Positions 1-8,018 of a stretch of DNA of 41,815 bases are shown piece after piece (the first letter of the stretch is position 1; each line of letters opens with the position of its first letter). The stretch spans positions 1 through 41,815 of the forward strand of contig CACZRD010000047.1 of assembly GCA_902783545.1 (NCBI GenBank). Direction: 5' to 3'. The DNA comes from an uncultured Bacteroidales bacterium (GTDB lineage Bacteria > Bacteroidota > Bacteroidia > Bacteroidales > Paludibacteraceae). The notes under the pieces were generated by a model. The model had not been told where the DNA came from, made no database searches, and worked only from the letters and a program-made list of their open reading frames with translations. Position numbers and translations under genes: made by a program.

Positions 1-50
1 CTCATGTGACTGCGGGCACAGCCCTTGTAAAACATTTTCGCCTTGCGCTG

Positions 51-87
51 CGCTCTCCCCACAAATTAAAATTTGCGGGGGCCCCAA
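51..87. repeat. CCCC/GGGG hairpin repeat, copy 1
   Basis: A short dyad: CCCC (57-60) pairs with GGGG (77-80), and inside it CAAAT (62-66) pairs with ATTTG (71-75) around a TAAA loop. It starts with GCTCTCCCC and ends with CCCCAA, as does the element at 572-616, whose inner stem differs in sequence but is preserved as a helix. The rest of 1-114 shows no gene. Confidence 0.5.
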
Positions 88-114
88 TAGGTGGGTTCTC
101 GTCCTTGATTCAGC

Positions 115-154
115 AAAAAAAGAACGACTACCAAATGGTAATCGTTTCTTTTTT
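115..154 (-). terminator. Hairpin terminator after tRNA-Gln
   Basis: A long near-perfect dyad: an A-run followed by GAACGACTACCA faces TGGTAATCGTTTC followed by a T-run, with a tiny loop. It lies one base beyond the 3' end of the minus-strand tRNA. A stem capped by A/T tracts ending in U's on that strand fits intrinsic termination or 3'-end definition of the tRNA precursor. Confidence 0.7.
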
Positions 155-155
155 G

Positions 156-226
156 TTGCTCAACCAGGACTCGAACCCAGACAGACAGAACCAGAATCTG
201 TAGTGCTACCATTACACCATTGAGCA
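156..226 (-). tRNA. tRNA-Gln (anticodon CTG)
   Basis: Read on the minus strand this folds as a cloverleaf. The acceptor arms TGCTCAA and TTGAGCA pair perfectly. The D arm contains TAATGGTAG. The anticodon stem ACAGA/TCTGT encloses the loop TTCTGGT, giving anticodon CTG (plus-strand 192-194), which reads CAG glutamine codons. The T loop TTCGAGT is canonical, though its stem CTGGG/CCTGG uses two G-T pairs. The 3' CCA is not encoded, so it must be added after transcription. A Bacteroidetes promoter lies upstream at 366-397, predicting a long precursor leader that contains repeat R1. Confidence 0.93.
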
Positions 227-230
227 GCGC

Positions 231-291
231 GTTCGGCAAATCGTGCTATCGGATGTCGCGCGGCGACATAAAGCGCACGATTGCCTCCGCT
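231..291. repeat. 61-nt dyad repeat R1 (tRNA-Gln leader)
   Basis: A 61-nt element matching 515-575 (R2) at 55 of 61 positions. It is itself a dyad: GGCAA..TCGTGC near one end pairs with GCACGATTGCC near the other, and an inner hairpin TGTCGC/GCGACA sits in the middle. It begins 4 nt upstream of the tRNA 5' end, inside the predicted tRNA precursor. Between it and the promoter, 292-365 holds no gene. Confidence 0.7.
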
Positions 292-365
292 TTTCGATTT
301 CGAAACAGTCGCGAGCGACTTGGTTTCTCATCGAGGGTGAGGAACTCTCTTTACGAAAGCGGATA

Positions 366-397
366 CAAAGGTACAACATTTTTTCGATATATGCAAA
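366..397 (-). promoter_or_regulatory. Bacteroidetes-type promoter for tRNA-Gln
   Basis: On the minus strand a TTTG -33 box (plus-strand CAAA, 394-397) is followed after 20 nt by TACCTTTG (366-373), matching the TAnnTTTG -7 consensus. Predicted transcription start is near 360, about 130 nt before the mature tRNA. Confidence 0.7.
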
Positions 398-475
398 TAT
401 TTAGCGAAAAAAAGTGAGTTTTTGGTGAAAATTGTGCGTATTTATAAGGTGAATGTGCAAAAATATGCATTTTTA

Positions 476-507
476 TTTGCAAATCTGCAAAAATTTTCGT
501 ATCTTTG
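476..507 (+). promoter_or_regulatory. Bacteroidetes-type promoter for the prenyl synthase gene
   Basis: TTTG at 476-479 and TATCTTTG at 500-507, spaced by 20 nt. The expected start of transcription (about 512-516) coincides with the first base of repeat R2, so the message would begin with that dyad. Confidence 0.75.
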
Positions 508-514
508 CGCTCGC

Positions 515-575
515 GTTCGGCAAACCGCGCTACCAGATGTCGCTCGGCGACATAAAGCGCACGGTTGCCTCCGCT
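515..575. repeat. 61-nt dyad repeat R2 (ispB leader)
   Basis: Second copy of the R1 dyad, six substitutions away. Two of the differences are compensatory: position 11 T to C and position 50 A to G turn a T-A pair of the outer stem into C-G. The inner TGTCGC/GCGACA stem is unchanged. It forms the very start of the predicted leader of the downstream prenyl synthase message. Confidence 0.7.
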
Positions 576-616
576 CTCCCCCAAACCTATCAAAGATAGT
601 TTTCGGGGACCCCAAA
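572..616. repeat. CCCC/GGGG hairpin repeat, copy 2
   Basis: Directly after R2: CCCC (about 578-581) with GGGG (605-608), AAA (583-585) with TTT (601-603), and CTATC (587-591) with GATAG (595-599) around an AAA loop. It ends 9 nt before the prenyl synthase start codon, so it could hide or expose the translation start. Same flanks as 51-87 but a different inner stem. Confidence 0.5.
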
Positions 617-625
617 TCAGTAGCA

Positions 626-1627
626 ATGGATGCAACGACACAAATACGGCAGACGATAGCTGAGGAGTTTCATCAGTATGAGAGCCTGTACGAACAGACA
701 ATGCGTTCGGAGAACGTGTTGCTGGATCAGGTGCTGAGATACATCGCAGCGAAGCGCGGCAAGCAGCTGCGCCCGACGTTGGTGTTGTTGGCAGCGAAGC
801 TCTGCCGCGAGGTGAGCGAGAAGACGGTGAAGACCGCTGTGGCGCTGGAGATGTTGCACAACGCGACGCTGGTGCATGACGATGTGGTGGACGGATCGGC
901 GATGCGTCACGGCGTGCCGTCGGTACAGGAGCGCTGGTCGAACAAAGTCGCGGTACTCGTAGGGGATTGGATGCTGGCGAAGATGATCGGTATGGTCGGC
1001 GAGGTGAGGAACGCGCAGATACTGGCTATCGTGTCGGATATGGCGCGGGCACTGTCGTCGGGCGAGCTGATACAGTTGCATGCCGGCGGGTCGATGTGGA
1101 TCAGCGAGGAGCAGTACTTCGAGATCATCGGCAAGAAGACCGCCGAGTTGTTTGCGGCGTGTACGGAAGCCGGTGCGGTGAGTGCGGGTGCGACCTACAG
1201 GCAGCAGACGGCGATGCGTACGTACGGCTATGAGTTGGGCATCGTATTCCAACTCAAAGACGACGTGTTAGATTACTCCGACAGCGAGGATATAGGCAAG
1301 CCTACGATGGGCGATATACGCGACGGGAAGGCGACACTGCCGCTGCTGATAGCGCTGGAGCGCGCGCCGAAAGACGAGGCGGGGCATATCCGCGAGATTG
1401 CCGAGGAGCTGAACAGCCGTCAGCGCGAACTGTCGGCGCAGACGCAGAGCGGGATAGAACAGGAGATAAAGAACTTCGTGATGCGCTACGACGGCGTGCG
1501 CTACGCGTACCAATTAATGCGCGCGCATAGGAACAAAGCCGAGGAGGCGCTCAGGGTGTTCCATGACAGCGGGACGAAAGAGGCGCTGGTGGGACTGCTG
1601 GATTATATAATATCAAGATTATATTAA
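626..1627 (+). CDS. ispB: All-trans polyprenyl diphosphate synthase
   Basis: Condenses isopentenyl diphosphate onto an allylic primer to make the long prenyl tail of quinones (menaquinone in this phylum); cytoplasmic and Mg-dependent. Both aspartate-rich motifs of trans-prenyltransferases are present: DDVVD at residues 85-89 and DDVLD at 212-216, the latter followed by DIGKPTMGDIRDGKATLPLL. GKQLRPTLVLLAAKL precedes the first motif, as expected. The ATG at 626 is chosen because the frame stays open upstream through promoter and repeat DNA (from 422), and the family starts close to this residue; 333 aa is normal. yicC follows 6 nt after the stop, so the two are probably co-transcribed. The chain length of the product cannot be read from sequence. 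Confidence 0.9.
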   Translation: MDATTQIRQTIAEEFHQYESLYEQTMRSENVLLDQVLRYIAAKRGKQLRPTLVLLAAKLCREVSEKTVKTAVALEMLHNATLVHDDVVDGSAMRHGVPSVQERWSNKVAVLVGDWMLAKMIGMVGEVRNAQILAIVSDMARALSSGELIQLHAGGSMWISEEQYFEIIGKKTAELFAACTEAGAVSAGATYRQQTAMRTYGYELGIVFQLKDDVLDYSDSEDIGKPTMGDIRDGKATLPLLIALERAPKDEAGHIREIAEELNSRQRELSAQTQSGIEQEIKNFVMRYDGVRYAYQLMRAHRNKAEEALRVFHDSGTKEALVGLLDYIISRLY

Positions 1628-1633
1628 GATACC

Positions 1634-2548
1634 ATGATACAATCAATGACCGGCTACGGGAAAGCCGAAACGAAGATGGACGGTAAGCGGCTCGTGGTGG
1701 AGATCAAGAGCCTGAATTCCAAACAGATGGATATGAGCGTTAGGATGTCGGCGGCGTTCCGCGGGCAGGAGCTGGCTGTGCGCAGCAAGCTCGGCAAGCT
1801 GCTGGAGCGCGGAAAGGTCGATGTGGCGATCTACACCGAGGAGCTGACCGACGGCGCTGAGGCGGGCGGTTACACGCCGATCAACAAGGGCGCGTACGCG
1901 TTCCACCTGCAAGAGCTGAAGACGCTGTGCCCCGAACTGACGGACGCCGAGCGCGCGATGGCGGTGCTCCGGATGCCGGATGTGATCAAGGCTGACGAGC
2001 CGGCGCCGGTGAGCGACGAGCAGTGGCAGGTTGTGGAGCAGACGATCGACGAGGCGGTGAAGGCGTTCGTGGCGTTCCGCGTACAGGAAGGTGCGGCGCT
2101 GGAGGCGATGTTCACGGAGAAGCTCGATGCAATAAGCGCGCTGCTGGCGGAGGTTGAGCCGTACGAGAAAGGCCGGGTGGAGAAGATCCGCCAACACCTG
2201 TTGTCAAATCTGGAGAAACTGGCGGAAGAGACGCGCAAACAGGTGGATAGCAACAGGTTGGAGCAAGAGCTGATATACTACCTGGAGAAACTGGATGTGA
2301 CGGAGGAGAAAGTGCGACTGAGGAACCACATCAAGTACTTCAGGGAGACTATGAGTCAGCAGTCAGCGGTTAGCGGTCAGCAATCAGAGGGCGGTGTGGG
2401 GAAGAAACTCGGGTTTGTGGCGCAAGAGATGGGACGCGAGATCAACACGCTGGGCAGCAAGAGCAACCAGAGCGAGATGCAGATCATCGTGGTGAAGATG
2501 AAAGACCTGCTGGAGCAGATCAAGGAGCAGGTGCTGAATGTGCTATAA
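1634..2548 (+). CDS. yicC: YicC/YloC-family endoribonuclease
   Basis: Opens with MIQSMTGYGKAE, the family signature, and closes with the conserved block QEMGREINTLGSKSN followed by a helical tail. Members have been described as RNA endonucleases involved in RNA turnover. The length is 304 aa, slightly longer than usual. The excess lies at about residues 241-255, where SQQSAVSGQQSEGG replaces the short loop that normally joins the FRETM helix to GKKLGF. That segment is encoded by five imperfect heptanucleotides (2354-2388), so it looks like a repeat insertion in a surface loop that kept frame. More of the same heptamers follow the stop codon. Confidence 0.9.
   Translation: MIQSMTGYGKAETKMDGKRLVVEIKSLNSKQMDMSVRMSAAFRGQELAVRSKLGKLLERGKVDVAIYTEELTDGAEAGGYTPINKGAYAFHLQELKTLCPELTDAERAMAVLRMPDVIKADEPAPVSDEQWQVVEQTIDEAVKAFVAFRVQEGAALEAMFTEKLDAISALLAEVEPYEKGRVEKIRQHLLSNLEKLAEETRKQVDSNRLEQELIYYLEKLDVTEEKVRLRNHIKYFRETMSQQSAVSGQQSEGGVGKKLGFVAQEMGREINTLGSKSNQSEMQIIVVKMKDLLEQIKEQVLNVL
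2354..2388 (+). repeat. Heptanucleotide tract inside yicC
   Basis: Five consecutive 7-mers: AGTCAGC, AGTCAGC, GGTTAGC, GGTCAGC, AATCAGA. The consensus is RRTCAGC. The tract lies in a variable loop of the protein and recurs just after the gene. Confidence 0.8.
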
Positions 2549-2550
2549 GC

Positions 2551-2578
2551 AGTCAGCGATCAGCGGTCAGTAATCAGT
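2551..2578 (+). repeat. Heptanucleotide tract between yicC and psuK
   Basis: Four 7-mers: AGTCAGC, GATCAGC, GGTCAGT, AATCAGT. Same family as the tract inside yicC. It fills almost all of the 36-nt gap before the kinase start. Confidence 0.8.
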
Positions 2579-2584
2579 AATATT

Positions 2585-3484
2585 ATGCAAAACATTATTT
2601 CCGTTGTTGGCGGAGCGAACGTGGATCTGTCTGCCACGTTGTTCGACAGTTTTATAGCCGCGGACTCCAACCCGGGCAGGGTGGAGATCAGTTATGGCGG
2701 TGTGGCGCGGAACATCGCGCATAACCTTGCGTTACTGGGCAACAAGGTGCAGCTCATGACGGCTTTCGGCAGCGATCTGTTCGGCAGTCTGCTGCAGGAA
2801 CACTGCAAGCAGCAGGGGATAGATATCCATCTGTCGTCGGTTGCGGAGGGCGGCAGGAGCGGTACGTACCTGTGCATCAACAACCACGGCGGCGAGATGA
2901 TTGCGGCTGTGGCGGATACGGAGGTGGTGAGTGCCGTGACACCGGAGTGGCTGGAGAAACGTGTGGGCGACATCAACCTGTCGGACTTTGTTGTGGCAGA
3001 CACGAACATCAGCGAGGCGGCTATCCGCTATCTGATGGAGACGGTGACTGTGCCGTTGCTGATTGACGGAGTGAGCACGACGAAGGCGCACCGTGTGGTG
3101 AATGCCCTCGGGAAGGCTAAGTTGCCGTACTTGCACACGCTGAAGCTGAACCTGAAGGAAGCCATCGCGGTGACCGGCGAGGCGAACTACGCGCTGGCGG
3201 CGCAACGGCTGATCGACCTCGGCGTGGCACATGTGTATGTGACGCTGGGCAGCGAGGGCGTCTATTGCCGCAACGCGGCGGAGGAGTGGCTCTATCCGGC
3301 ACTACCGATCACGGAGGTGACGAACACCAACGGCGCAGGCGATGCATTTCTGGCGGGCGTGGTGTATGCGCTGGGCAAAGGGCTGGCGTTCCCGCAGACG
3401 GCGCAATACGGGCTGATGGCAGCGAGGGCGACGCTGATGTCGCCGAGGGCTGTTAATCCTGACATAGCGAATATATTACTATAA
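2585..3484 (+). CDS. psuK: PfkB-family kinase, predicted pseudouridine kinase
   Basis: Ribokinase-fold sugar/nucleoside kinase of 299 aa. The N-terminal VVGGANVDL strand and [15 protein letters not shown] substrate-binding segment (about residues 39-53) are visible. The C-terminal PfkB signature [14 protein letters not shown] contains the catalytic Asp at about residue 253. The specific call rests on context: psuG starts 2 nt after the stop. In the known pathway PsuK phosphorylates pseudouridine to its 5'-phosphate and PsuG splits that into uracil and ribose 5-phosphate, salvaging modified nucleosides from RNA turnover. Without the neighbour only 'PfkB kinase' would be justified. Confidence 0.88.
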   Translation: MQNIISVVGGANVDLSATLFDSFIAADSNPGRVEISYGGVARNIAHNLALLGNKVQLMTAFGSDLFGSLLQEHCKQQGIDIHLSSVAEGGRSGTYLCINNHGGEMIAAVADTEVVSAVTPEWLEKRVGDINLSDFVVADTNISEAAIRYLMETVTVPLLIDGVSTTKAHRVVNALGKAKLPYLHTLKLNLKEAIAVTGEANYALAAQRLIDLGVAHVYVTLGSEGVYCRNAAEEWLYPALPITEVTNTNGAGDAFLAGVVYALGKGLAFPQTAQYGLMAARATLMSPRAVNPDIANILL

Positions 3485-3486
3485 TC

Positions 3487-4398
3487 ATGAATAAATACTT
3501 ATCTATATCGCCGGAAGTGGCGAAAGCATTGGAGGAGGGCAAGCCTGTTGTAGCCCTCGAGTCAACGATCATCAGTCACGGTATGCCTTATCCGCAGAAT
3601 GTGGAGACGGCGCTCAGGGTCGAGCAGACGATCCGTGACAACGGGGCTGTGCCTGCCACGATAGCTATCATCGGCGGCAAGCTCAAAGCCGGTTGCACGC
3701 CGGAGGAGATCGAGTATCTGGGCAAGAAAGGTCAGAAGGTGATCAAAGCGTCGCGGCGAGACCTGCCGGTGCTCGTTGCACGCGGTGAGGACGGTGCTAC
3801 GACGGTGACGACCACGATGATCATCGCCGCCATGGCGGGCATCAAGGTGTTTGCTACGGGCGGCATCGGCGGTGTGCATAGAGGTGCGCAGCAGACCTTC
3901 GATATCTCCGCCGATCTGGAGGAGCTGGCGCAGACGCCTGTGATGGTAATCTGTGCGGGCGCGAAGTCGATCCTCGACCTCGGGCTAACGCTGGAGTACC
4001 TGGAGACAAAGGGCGTTCCGGTCATCGGTTACAGCACGGACGAGCTGCCGGCGTTCTATACGCGCCACAGCGGGTTTGGTGTGGATTACCGCATTGATAC
4101 GCCCGAGGAACTGGCTGCCGCCTTCCGCGCCAAACTGGACTGCGGATTGAAGGGCGGAATGCTCGTGACGAACCCGATACCCGAGGAGTACTCGATGCCG
4201 AAGGAGGTGATTGACGCAGCCATTGCACAGGCGCTGAAGGAGATGGACGAGCAGGGCGTACACGGCAAGCAGTGCACACCGTTCTTGCTGGCGAAGGTCA
4301 AAGACCTGACGGGCGGCGAGAGTCTGGCCTCGAACATCCAGCTAGTGCTGAACAACGCACGTCTGGCAGCCCGCACAGCTGCGGCTCTCGTTCGATGA
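3487..4398 (+). CDS. psuG: Pseudouridine-5'-phosphate glycosidase
   Basis: Reversibly cleaves the C-C glycosidic bond of pseudouridine 5'-phosphate to uracil and ribose 5-phosphate; a Mn-dependent cytoplasmic enzyme. Family blocks are intact over 303 aa: [16 protein letters not shown] (catalytic Glu at residue 25), KASRRDLP (Lys87), the glycine-rich [13 protein letters not shown], and [10 protein letters not shown] (Lys160). They correspond to the Glu/Lys/Lys of the characterised enterobacterial enzyme. Two nucleotides separate it from psuK, consistent with translational coupling. It ends the first operon; a fresh promoter follows at 4488. Confidence 0.95.
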   Translation: MNKYLSISPEVAKALEEGKPVVALESTIISHGMPYPQNVETALRVEQTIRDNGAVPATIAIIGGKLKAGCTPEEIEYLGKKGQKVIKASRRDLPVLVARGEDGATTVTTTMIIAAMAGIKVFATGGIGGVHRGAQQTFDISADLEELAQTPVMVICAGAKSILDLGLTLEYLETKGVPVIGYSTDELPAFYTRHSGFGVDYRIDTPEELAAAFRAKLDCGLKGGMLVTNPIPEEYSMPKEVIDAAIAQALKEMDEQGVHGKQCTPFLLAKVKDLTGGESLASNIQLVLNNARLAARTAAALVR

Positions 4399-4487
4399 AA
4401 TTTTCGATGAAAGAAAAGGGCGAAAACCGCCATTTTGAATAAAAAAATCGATTTTACGGAGAAAAATGCGAAAAAGTTGACAAATAA

Positions 4488-4519
4488 TTTGCATTTTTCA
4501 GAATAATTTAGTATATTTG
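4488..4519 (+). promoter_or_regulatory. Bacteroidetes-type promoter for tonB-recG
   Basis: TTTG at 4488-4491 and TATATTTG at 4512-4519 with a 20-nt spacer. Predicted leader of about 55 nt before the ATG at 4580. The rest of 4399-4487 is AT-rich with only a weak GGCG/CGCC stem. Confidence 0.75.
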
Positions 4520-4579
4520 CAGCGTAATTCGTGCCAAAACGAATTTTAGGCTCAAGAACATTATAAAATTTAAATCTAT

Positions 4580-5260
4580 ATGCAACTGAAAAAATCACCA
4601 AGAGTCAGCTTGGAAGACAAGAAACTAACCTACGTATTGATAGGTTTGGCTTTCGTGCTGAGTATCTGTTATGTCGCTTTGGAGTGGACCGAGAAAGAGG
4701 TCACCAAGTACGAAGTGGCAGATTTGGACATGAGCTTCGAGGAAGAAGTAGAGATTCAACAAACATCGCAGGATATCACCCCGCCGCCCCCTCCCCCACA
4801 AGTGCAAGAGGTTGAGGTGCTGAACGTCGTTGAGGATGAGAAGGAAGTTGAGGATATTGATATCAAGACCGAGGACGACAAGGAGGTAGAGGTCGTGATT
4901 GCCGCACCGGTGGAGACGCCGGTTGAGGAGGAGGAAGAGGAAGTCGTGTTCATGGTTGTGGAGACGATGCCTGAGTTCCCCGGCGGTCAGCAGGCACTGT
5001 TCAAGTACCTGAGCGAGAACGTGAAGTATCCGGTTATCGCGCAGGAGAACGGTATTCAGGGTCGTGTTATCTGCCAGTTCACGGTGAACAAGGACGGTTC
5101 GATTGTGGATGTTGAGGTTGTTCGTTCGGGCGGTGACGCTTCGCTGGACAAGGAGGCAAAACGTGTCATCCAGTCGATGCCGAAGTGGAAACCCGGCAAG
5201 CAGCGTGGCAAACCTGTGCGCGTGAAGTACACCGTGCCTGTGAACTTCAAATTACAGTGA
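4580..5260 (+). CDS. tonB: TonB-family energy transducer
   Basis: Inner-membrane-anchored periplasmic protein that transmits proton-motive force to outer-membrane TonB-dependent receptors. A single membrane segment lies near residues 17-34 after a short basic N-terminus. It is followed by an acidic linker with the run PPPPPP (68-73) and long Glu/Val stretches, then a C-terminal TonB domain from the Bacteroidetes-typical MPEFPGG (130-136) to the end (GRVICQFTVNKDGSI, KPVRVKYTVPVNF). The linker is strongly negative rather than the usual Pro/Lys type. recG begins one base after its stop. Which receptors it serves cannot be told here. Confidence 0.9.
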   Translation: MQLKKSPRVSLEDKKLTYVLIGLAFVLSICYVALEWTEKEVTKYEVADLDMSFEEEVEIQQTSQDITPPPPPPQVQEVEVLNVVEDEKEVEDIDIKTEDDKEVEVVIAAPVETPVEEEEEEVVFMVVETMPEFPGGQQALFKYLSENVKYPVIAQENGIQGRVICQFTVNKDGSIVDVEVVRSGGDASLDKEAKRVIQSMPKWKPGKQRGKPVRVKYTVPVNFKLQ

Positions 5261-5261
5261 T

Positions 5262-7352
5262 TTGTTAGACAAAGAAATCACATATTGCAAGAATGTCGGC
5301 TCGCGAAGGGCTGACATTCTGCGTAAGGAGCTTGGCGTGGAGACAGCCGCCGAGCTCCTTGAGCAATATCCGTTCAAGTACATCGACCGCTCGCGGTTCT
5401 ACTATATCCACGAGATAGAGGACGAAGACACGTTCGTACAGATCAAAGGTACTATACTGGAGTACCACACGATGGGTATAGGTCGTGCGCAGCGGATGTC
5501 GGCGATGTTCAGCGACGGGCAGTCGCAGATCGAGCTCGTGTGGTTCAAGGGGATACAGTACCTGAAGTTGCAGGTCGGCGTGCCGTACCTGCTGTTCGGC
5601 AAGCCGTCGCGGTTCAACAGGACGTATAACTTCGTGCATCCGGAGTTGACGCCTCTGGAGAAAGTCACGCCGCAGATGGTGAGCGGACTGGAGCCGCACT
5701 ATAACACCACGGAGCGGATGAAAAACTCCGGTCTGAACAGCAAAGCGATGCGTCAGATCATAGCCGGGCTGATGCCGGAGGTGGACAGAGGATTGCCGGA
5801 GACCCTGCAGGCGGATGTGCTGCAACGCTACCACCTGATGAACAGGACAGAGGCGATGCATCAGATCCACTTCCCGTCGGATACGAGGAGCATGCAGAAA
5901 GCCAGGGAGCGGCTGAAGTTCGAGGAGTTGTTCTATAACCAACTGTCGATCCTGAGCCGTGCTTCGGCGCGAAGGCTGCACACCGACGGGTTTAAGATGA
6001 CGAAGGTCGGCGAGCACTTCAACTACTTCTACAAACACCTGCTGCCGTTTGAGCTCACGAACGCACAGAAACGCGTGATCAAGGAGATCCACGCCGACAT
6101 GAAGTCCGGCAAGCAGATGAACAGATTGCTGCAAGGCGATGTGGGTTCGGGTAAGACGCTTGTGGCACTGATGGTAGCGCTGCTGGTGATAGACAACGGC
6201 TATCAGGCATGTATCATGGCGCCGACGGAGATATTGGCGAACCAGCACCTGGAGACGCTACGCGAACTACTCAAGGGATCGAGCGTCAGGGTGGAGCTGC
6301 TGACGGGGTCGACGACCAAGAAACAAAGGGCTGAGTTGCTGCCGGCATTGGAGCGCGGGGAGATCAATCTATTAATAGGTACGCACGCGTTAATAGAAGA
6401 CACGGTGCAGTTTGCGAATGTGGGGCTGGTGATTGTGGATGAGCAGCACCGGTTCGGTGTGGCGCAGCGGGCGAAGCTCTGGCAGAAGTCGAAGGGGAAG
6501 ACCCCGCCGCACGTGTTGGTGATGACAGCGACGCCTATACCGCGGACACTGGCGATGACGGTGTATGGCGATCTGCAGGTGTCGGTCATCGACGAGTTGC
6601 CGCCAGGTAGGAAGCCTATACAGACTTATCACTATTCGAACCTGCGACGGAAGTCAATCAATGAGTTTATAACCAAGCAAGTGGGCTTGGGTAGGCAGAT
6701 CTATGTCGTCTATCCGCTTATTCAGGAGAACGAGGAGCTCGATCTGGCGGATCTGGAGAACGGCTACAACACCTTGGTTGAGACCTTCCCGCAGTTCCGG
6801 ATCTCGATGGTGCACGGGAAGATGAAAGCCGCGGACAAAGACCTGCAGATGAGGCGTTTCGTCAGTGGTGAGACGCAGATTCTGGTTGCTACGACGGTGA
6901 TAGAGGTCGGGGTGAATGTGCCGAATGCGTCGGTGATGATTGTGGAGGATGCGCAACGCTTCGGGCTGAGTCAGTTGCATCAGCTGCGGGGCAGAGTAGG
7001 GCGTGGTGCTGATCAGAGTTACTGTATCTTGCTGACGCCGCCGGAGATGAGTGCGGACACGCGCAAACGAATGGATATCATGGTAGCAACGAATGACGGG
7101 TTTAGGATTGCCGAGGCGGATCTGGAGTTGCGCGGTCCGGGAGACTTGGACGGCACGATGCAGTCGGGATTGGCGCTGGACTTCAAGATCGCTAATCTGG
7201 CTACCGACGGACAGGTGTTGCAGTTGGCGCGGGAAGCGGCGAACAGCGTGCTGGACGATGATCCGGAGCTGAATACGGCGTATACGCAGGTGTACCGGGA
7301 TAACTTGGCGCGGTTGAAGCCCGTGCAAGTGGAGTACCGTGAAATATCGTAG
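5262..7352 (+). CDS. recG: ATP-dependent DNA helicase RecG
   Basis: Branch-migration helicase that remodels stalled forks and recombination intermediates. The 696 aa contain an N-terminal wedge/OB domain (about 50-180), Walker A GDVGSGKT (292-299), DEQH box (393-396) within VDEQHRFGVAQR, TATPIPRTLA, a C-terminal helicase half with MVHGKM and QLRGRVGRG, and the family tail. The start is a TTG at 5262, one base past the tonB stop; no in-frame ATG precedes the conserved N-terminal helix, so initiation probably depends on coupling to tonB. The non-ATG start and operon with tonB are the only oddities. Confidence 0.95.
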   Translation: MLDKEITYCKNVGSRRADILRKELGVETAAELLEQYPFKYIDRSRFYYIHEIEDEDTFVQIKGTILEYHTMGIGRAQRMSAMFSDGQSQIELVWFKGIQYLKLQVGVPYLLFGKPSRFNRTYNFVHPELTPLEKVTPQMVSGLEPHYNTTERMKNSGLNSKAMRQIIAGLMPEVDRGLPETLQADVLQRYHLMNRTEAMHQIHFPSDTRSMQKARERLKFEELFYNQLSILSRASARRLHTDGFKMTKVGEHFNYFYKHLLPFELTNAQKRVIKEIHADMKSGKQMNRLLQGDVGSGKTLVALMVALLVIDNGYQACIMAPTEILANQHLETLRELLKGSSVRVELLTGSTTKKQRAELLPALERGEINLLIGTHALIEDTVQFANVGLVIVDEQHRFGVAQRAKLWQKSKGKTPPHVLVMTATPIPRTLAMTVYGDLQVSVIDELPPGRKPIQTYHYSNLRRKSINEFITKQVGLGRQIYVVYPLIQENEELDLADLENGYNTLVETFPQFRISMVHGKMKAADKDLQMRRFVSGETQILVATTVIEVGVNVPNASVMIVEDAQRFGLSQLHQLRGRVGRGADQSYCILLTPPEMSADTRKRMDIMVATNDGFRIAEADLELRGPGDLDGTMQSGLALDFKIANLATDGQVLQLAREAANSVLDDDPELNTAYTQVYRDNLARLKPVQVEYREIS

Positions 7353-7365
7353 GTACTATTAAAAA

Positions 7366-7567
7366 GGATACTATTAAATCAAAAATTAAGGCGACGGCAG
7401 TTTGATAACTGCTCAATGAATGGCGCTGTGTTACCGCCCGTGAATACATTCCCGTTCGGCAACCCATCACCATTCATTCCGGACGATTTATTCTAAATCG
7501 CCGGTCGCCTTACAAAAAATAATTAAAAAATATCAAAAATATTGCAATGGTAATATTAATAGGACAT
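7366..7567 (+). ncRNA. Structured element A upstream of GxxExxY gene
   Basis: Not a family I recognise. It is homologous to element B (8019-8231) from GGATAYTATTAAATCAAAAAT to TAAYATTAATAG. Predicted fold: closing stem 7388-7395 with 7504-7511; hairpin GCAGTT-TGAT-AACTGC (7397-7412); long central stem AATGAATGG (7415-7423) with CCATTCATT (7470-7478); hairpin CGATTTA-TTC-TAAATCG (7484-7500). Several pairs differ from B yet remain paired. An A-rich tail follows, and the homology ends at the ATG of the next gene, so it may be a structured leader, a separate small RNA or a mobile-element end. No clear promoter is visible in front of it. Confidence 0.55.
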
Positions 7568-8012
7568 GGAAGAGAAAAAAACAATACATAGAGTGGCAGA
7601 ACCTAAACGGCAAGAATTGGCGCAAGCGTGTTATGGAATAATTGGTTGTATGCAAGAGGTGCATAACAATCTCGGAGCAGGGTTGCCGGAATATATTTAC
7701 CAAGAAGCACTCGCCAAAGAATTGCTGACAAACGGATTCACAATCCATAAGGAATTGGAGTACCATCCTATGTATAAAGGAGAGAAACTAAAATCCTACT
7801 TGAAGATGGATTTAGTCGTAGAGAGTGCAGTGGGAAACATTATCATAGAATGCAAAGCTTTGACTCAATTAACGGAGCGTGAGCATTATCAGACATTTGG
7901 GTATCTGCGTGGCACAGGTTGGCCGGTGGCTGTGCTTGTGAATTTTGGCACATACCCTAAAGCGCAGATAGAGCGATACTATTGTAATAATGGCGTGATT
8001 GAGGTGTTTTGA
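7566..8012 (+). CDS. GxxExxY protein, PD-(D/E)XK-like nuclease family
   Basis: A 148-aa single-domain protein. The naming motif is at residues 39-45 (GLPEYIY). A nuclease-like core follows: Asp82 in KMDLVV, then Glu95 and Lys97 in IIECKAL, the D...ExK arrangement of the PD-(D/E)XK superfamily, and the conserved GYLRGTGWPVAVLVNFG. The family's biochemical role is not established; nuclease activity is inferred from fold motifs. The gene is visibly richer in A/T and in AGA, ATA and AAA codons than its neighbours, suggesting transfer. It starts exactly where repeat element A ends, and homologous element B begins 6 nt after its stop, so it sits as cargo between two direct repeats. Confidence 0.85.
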   Translation: MEEKKTIHRVAEPKRQELAQACYGIIGCMQEVHNNLGAGLPEYIYQEALAKELLTNGFTIHKELEYHPMYKGEKLKSYLKMDLVVESAVGNIIIECKALTQLTEREHYQTFGYLRGTGWPVAVLVNFGTYPKAQIERYYCNNGVIEVF

Positions 8013-8018
8013 GGAGTG

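Noticed and set aside
6..417. Small plus-strand open frames across the tRNA and repeats
   Set aside because: They overlap the tRNA, its promoter and the dyads; no protein-like features.
422..625. Open frame extending the prenyl synthase 68 codons upstream
   Set aside because: It runs through the promoter, repeat R2 and a hairpin, and has no resemblance to prenyl synthases; the ATG at 626 is the family start.
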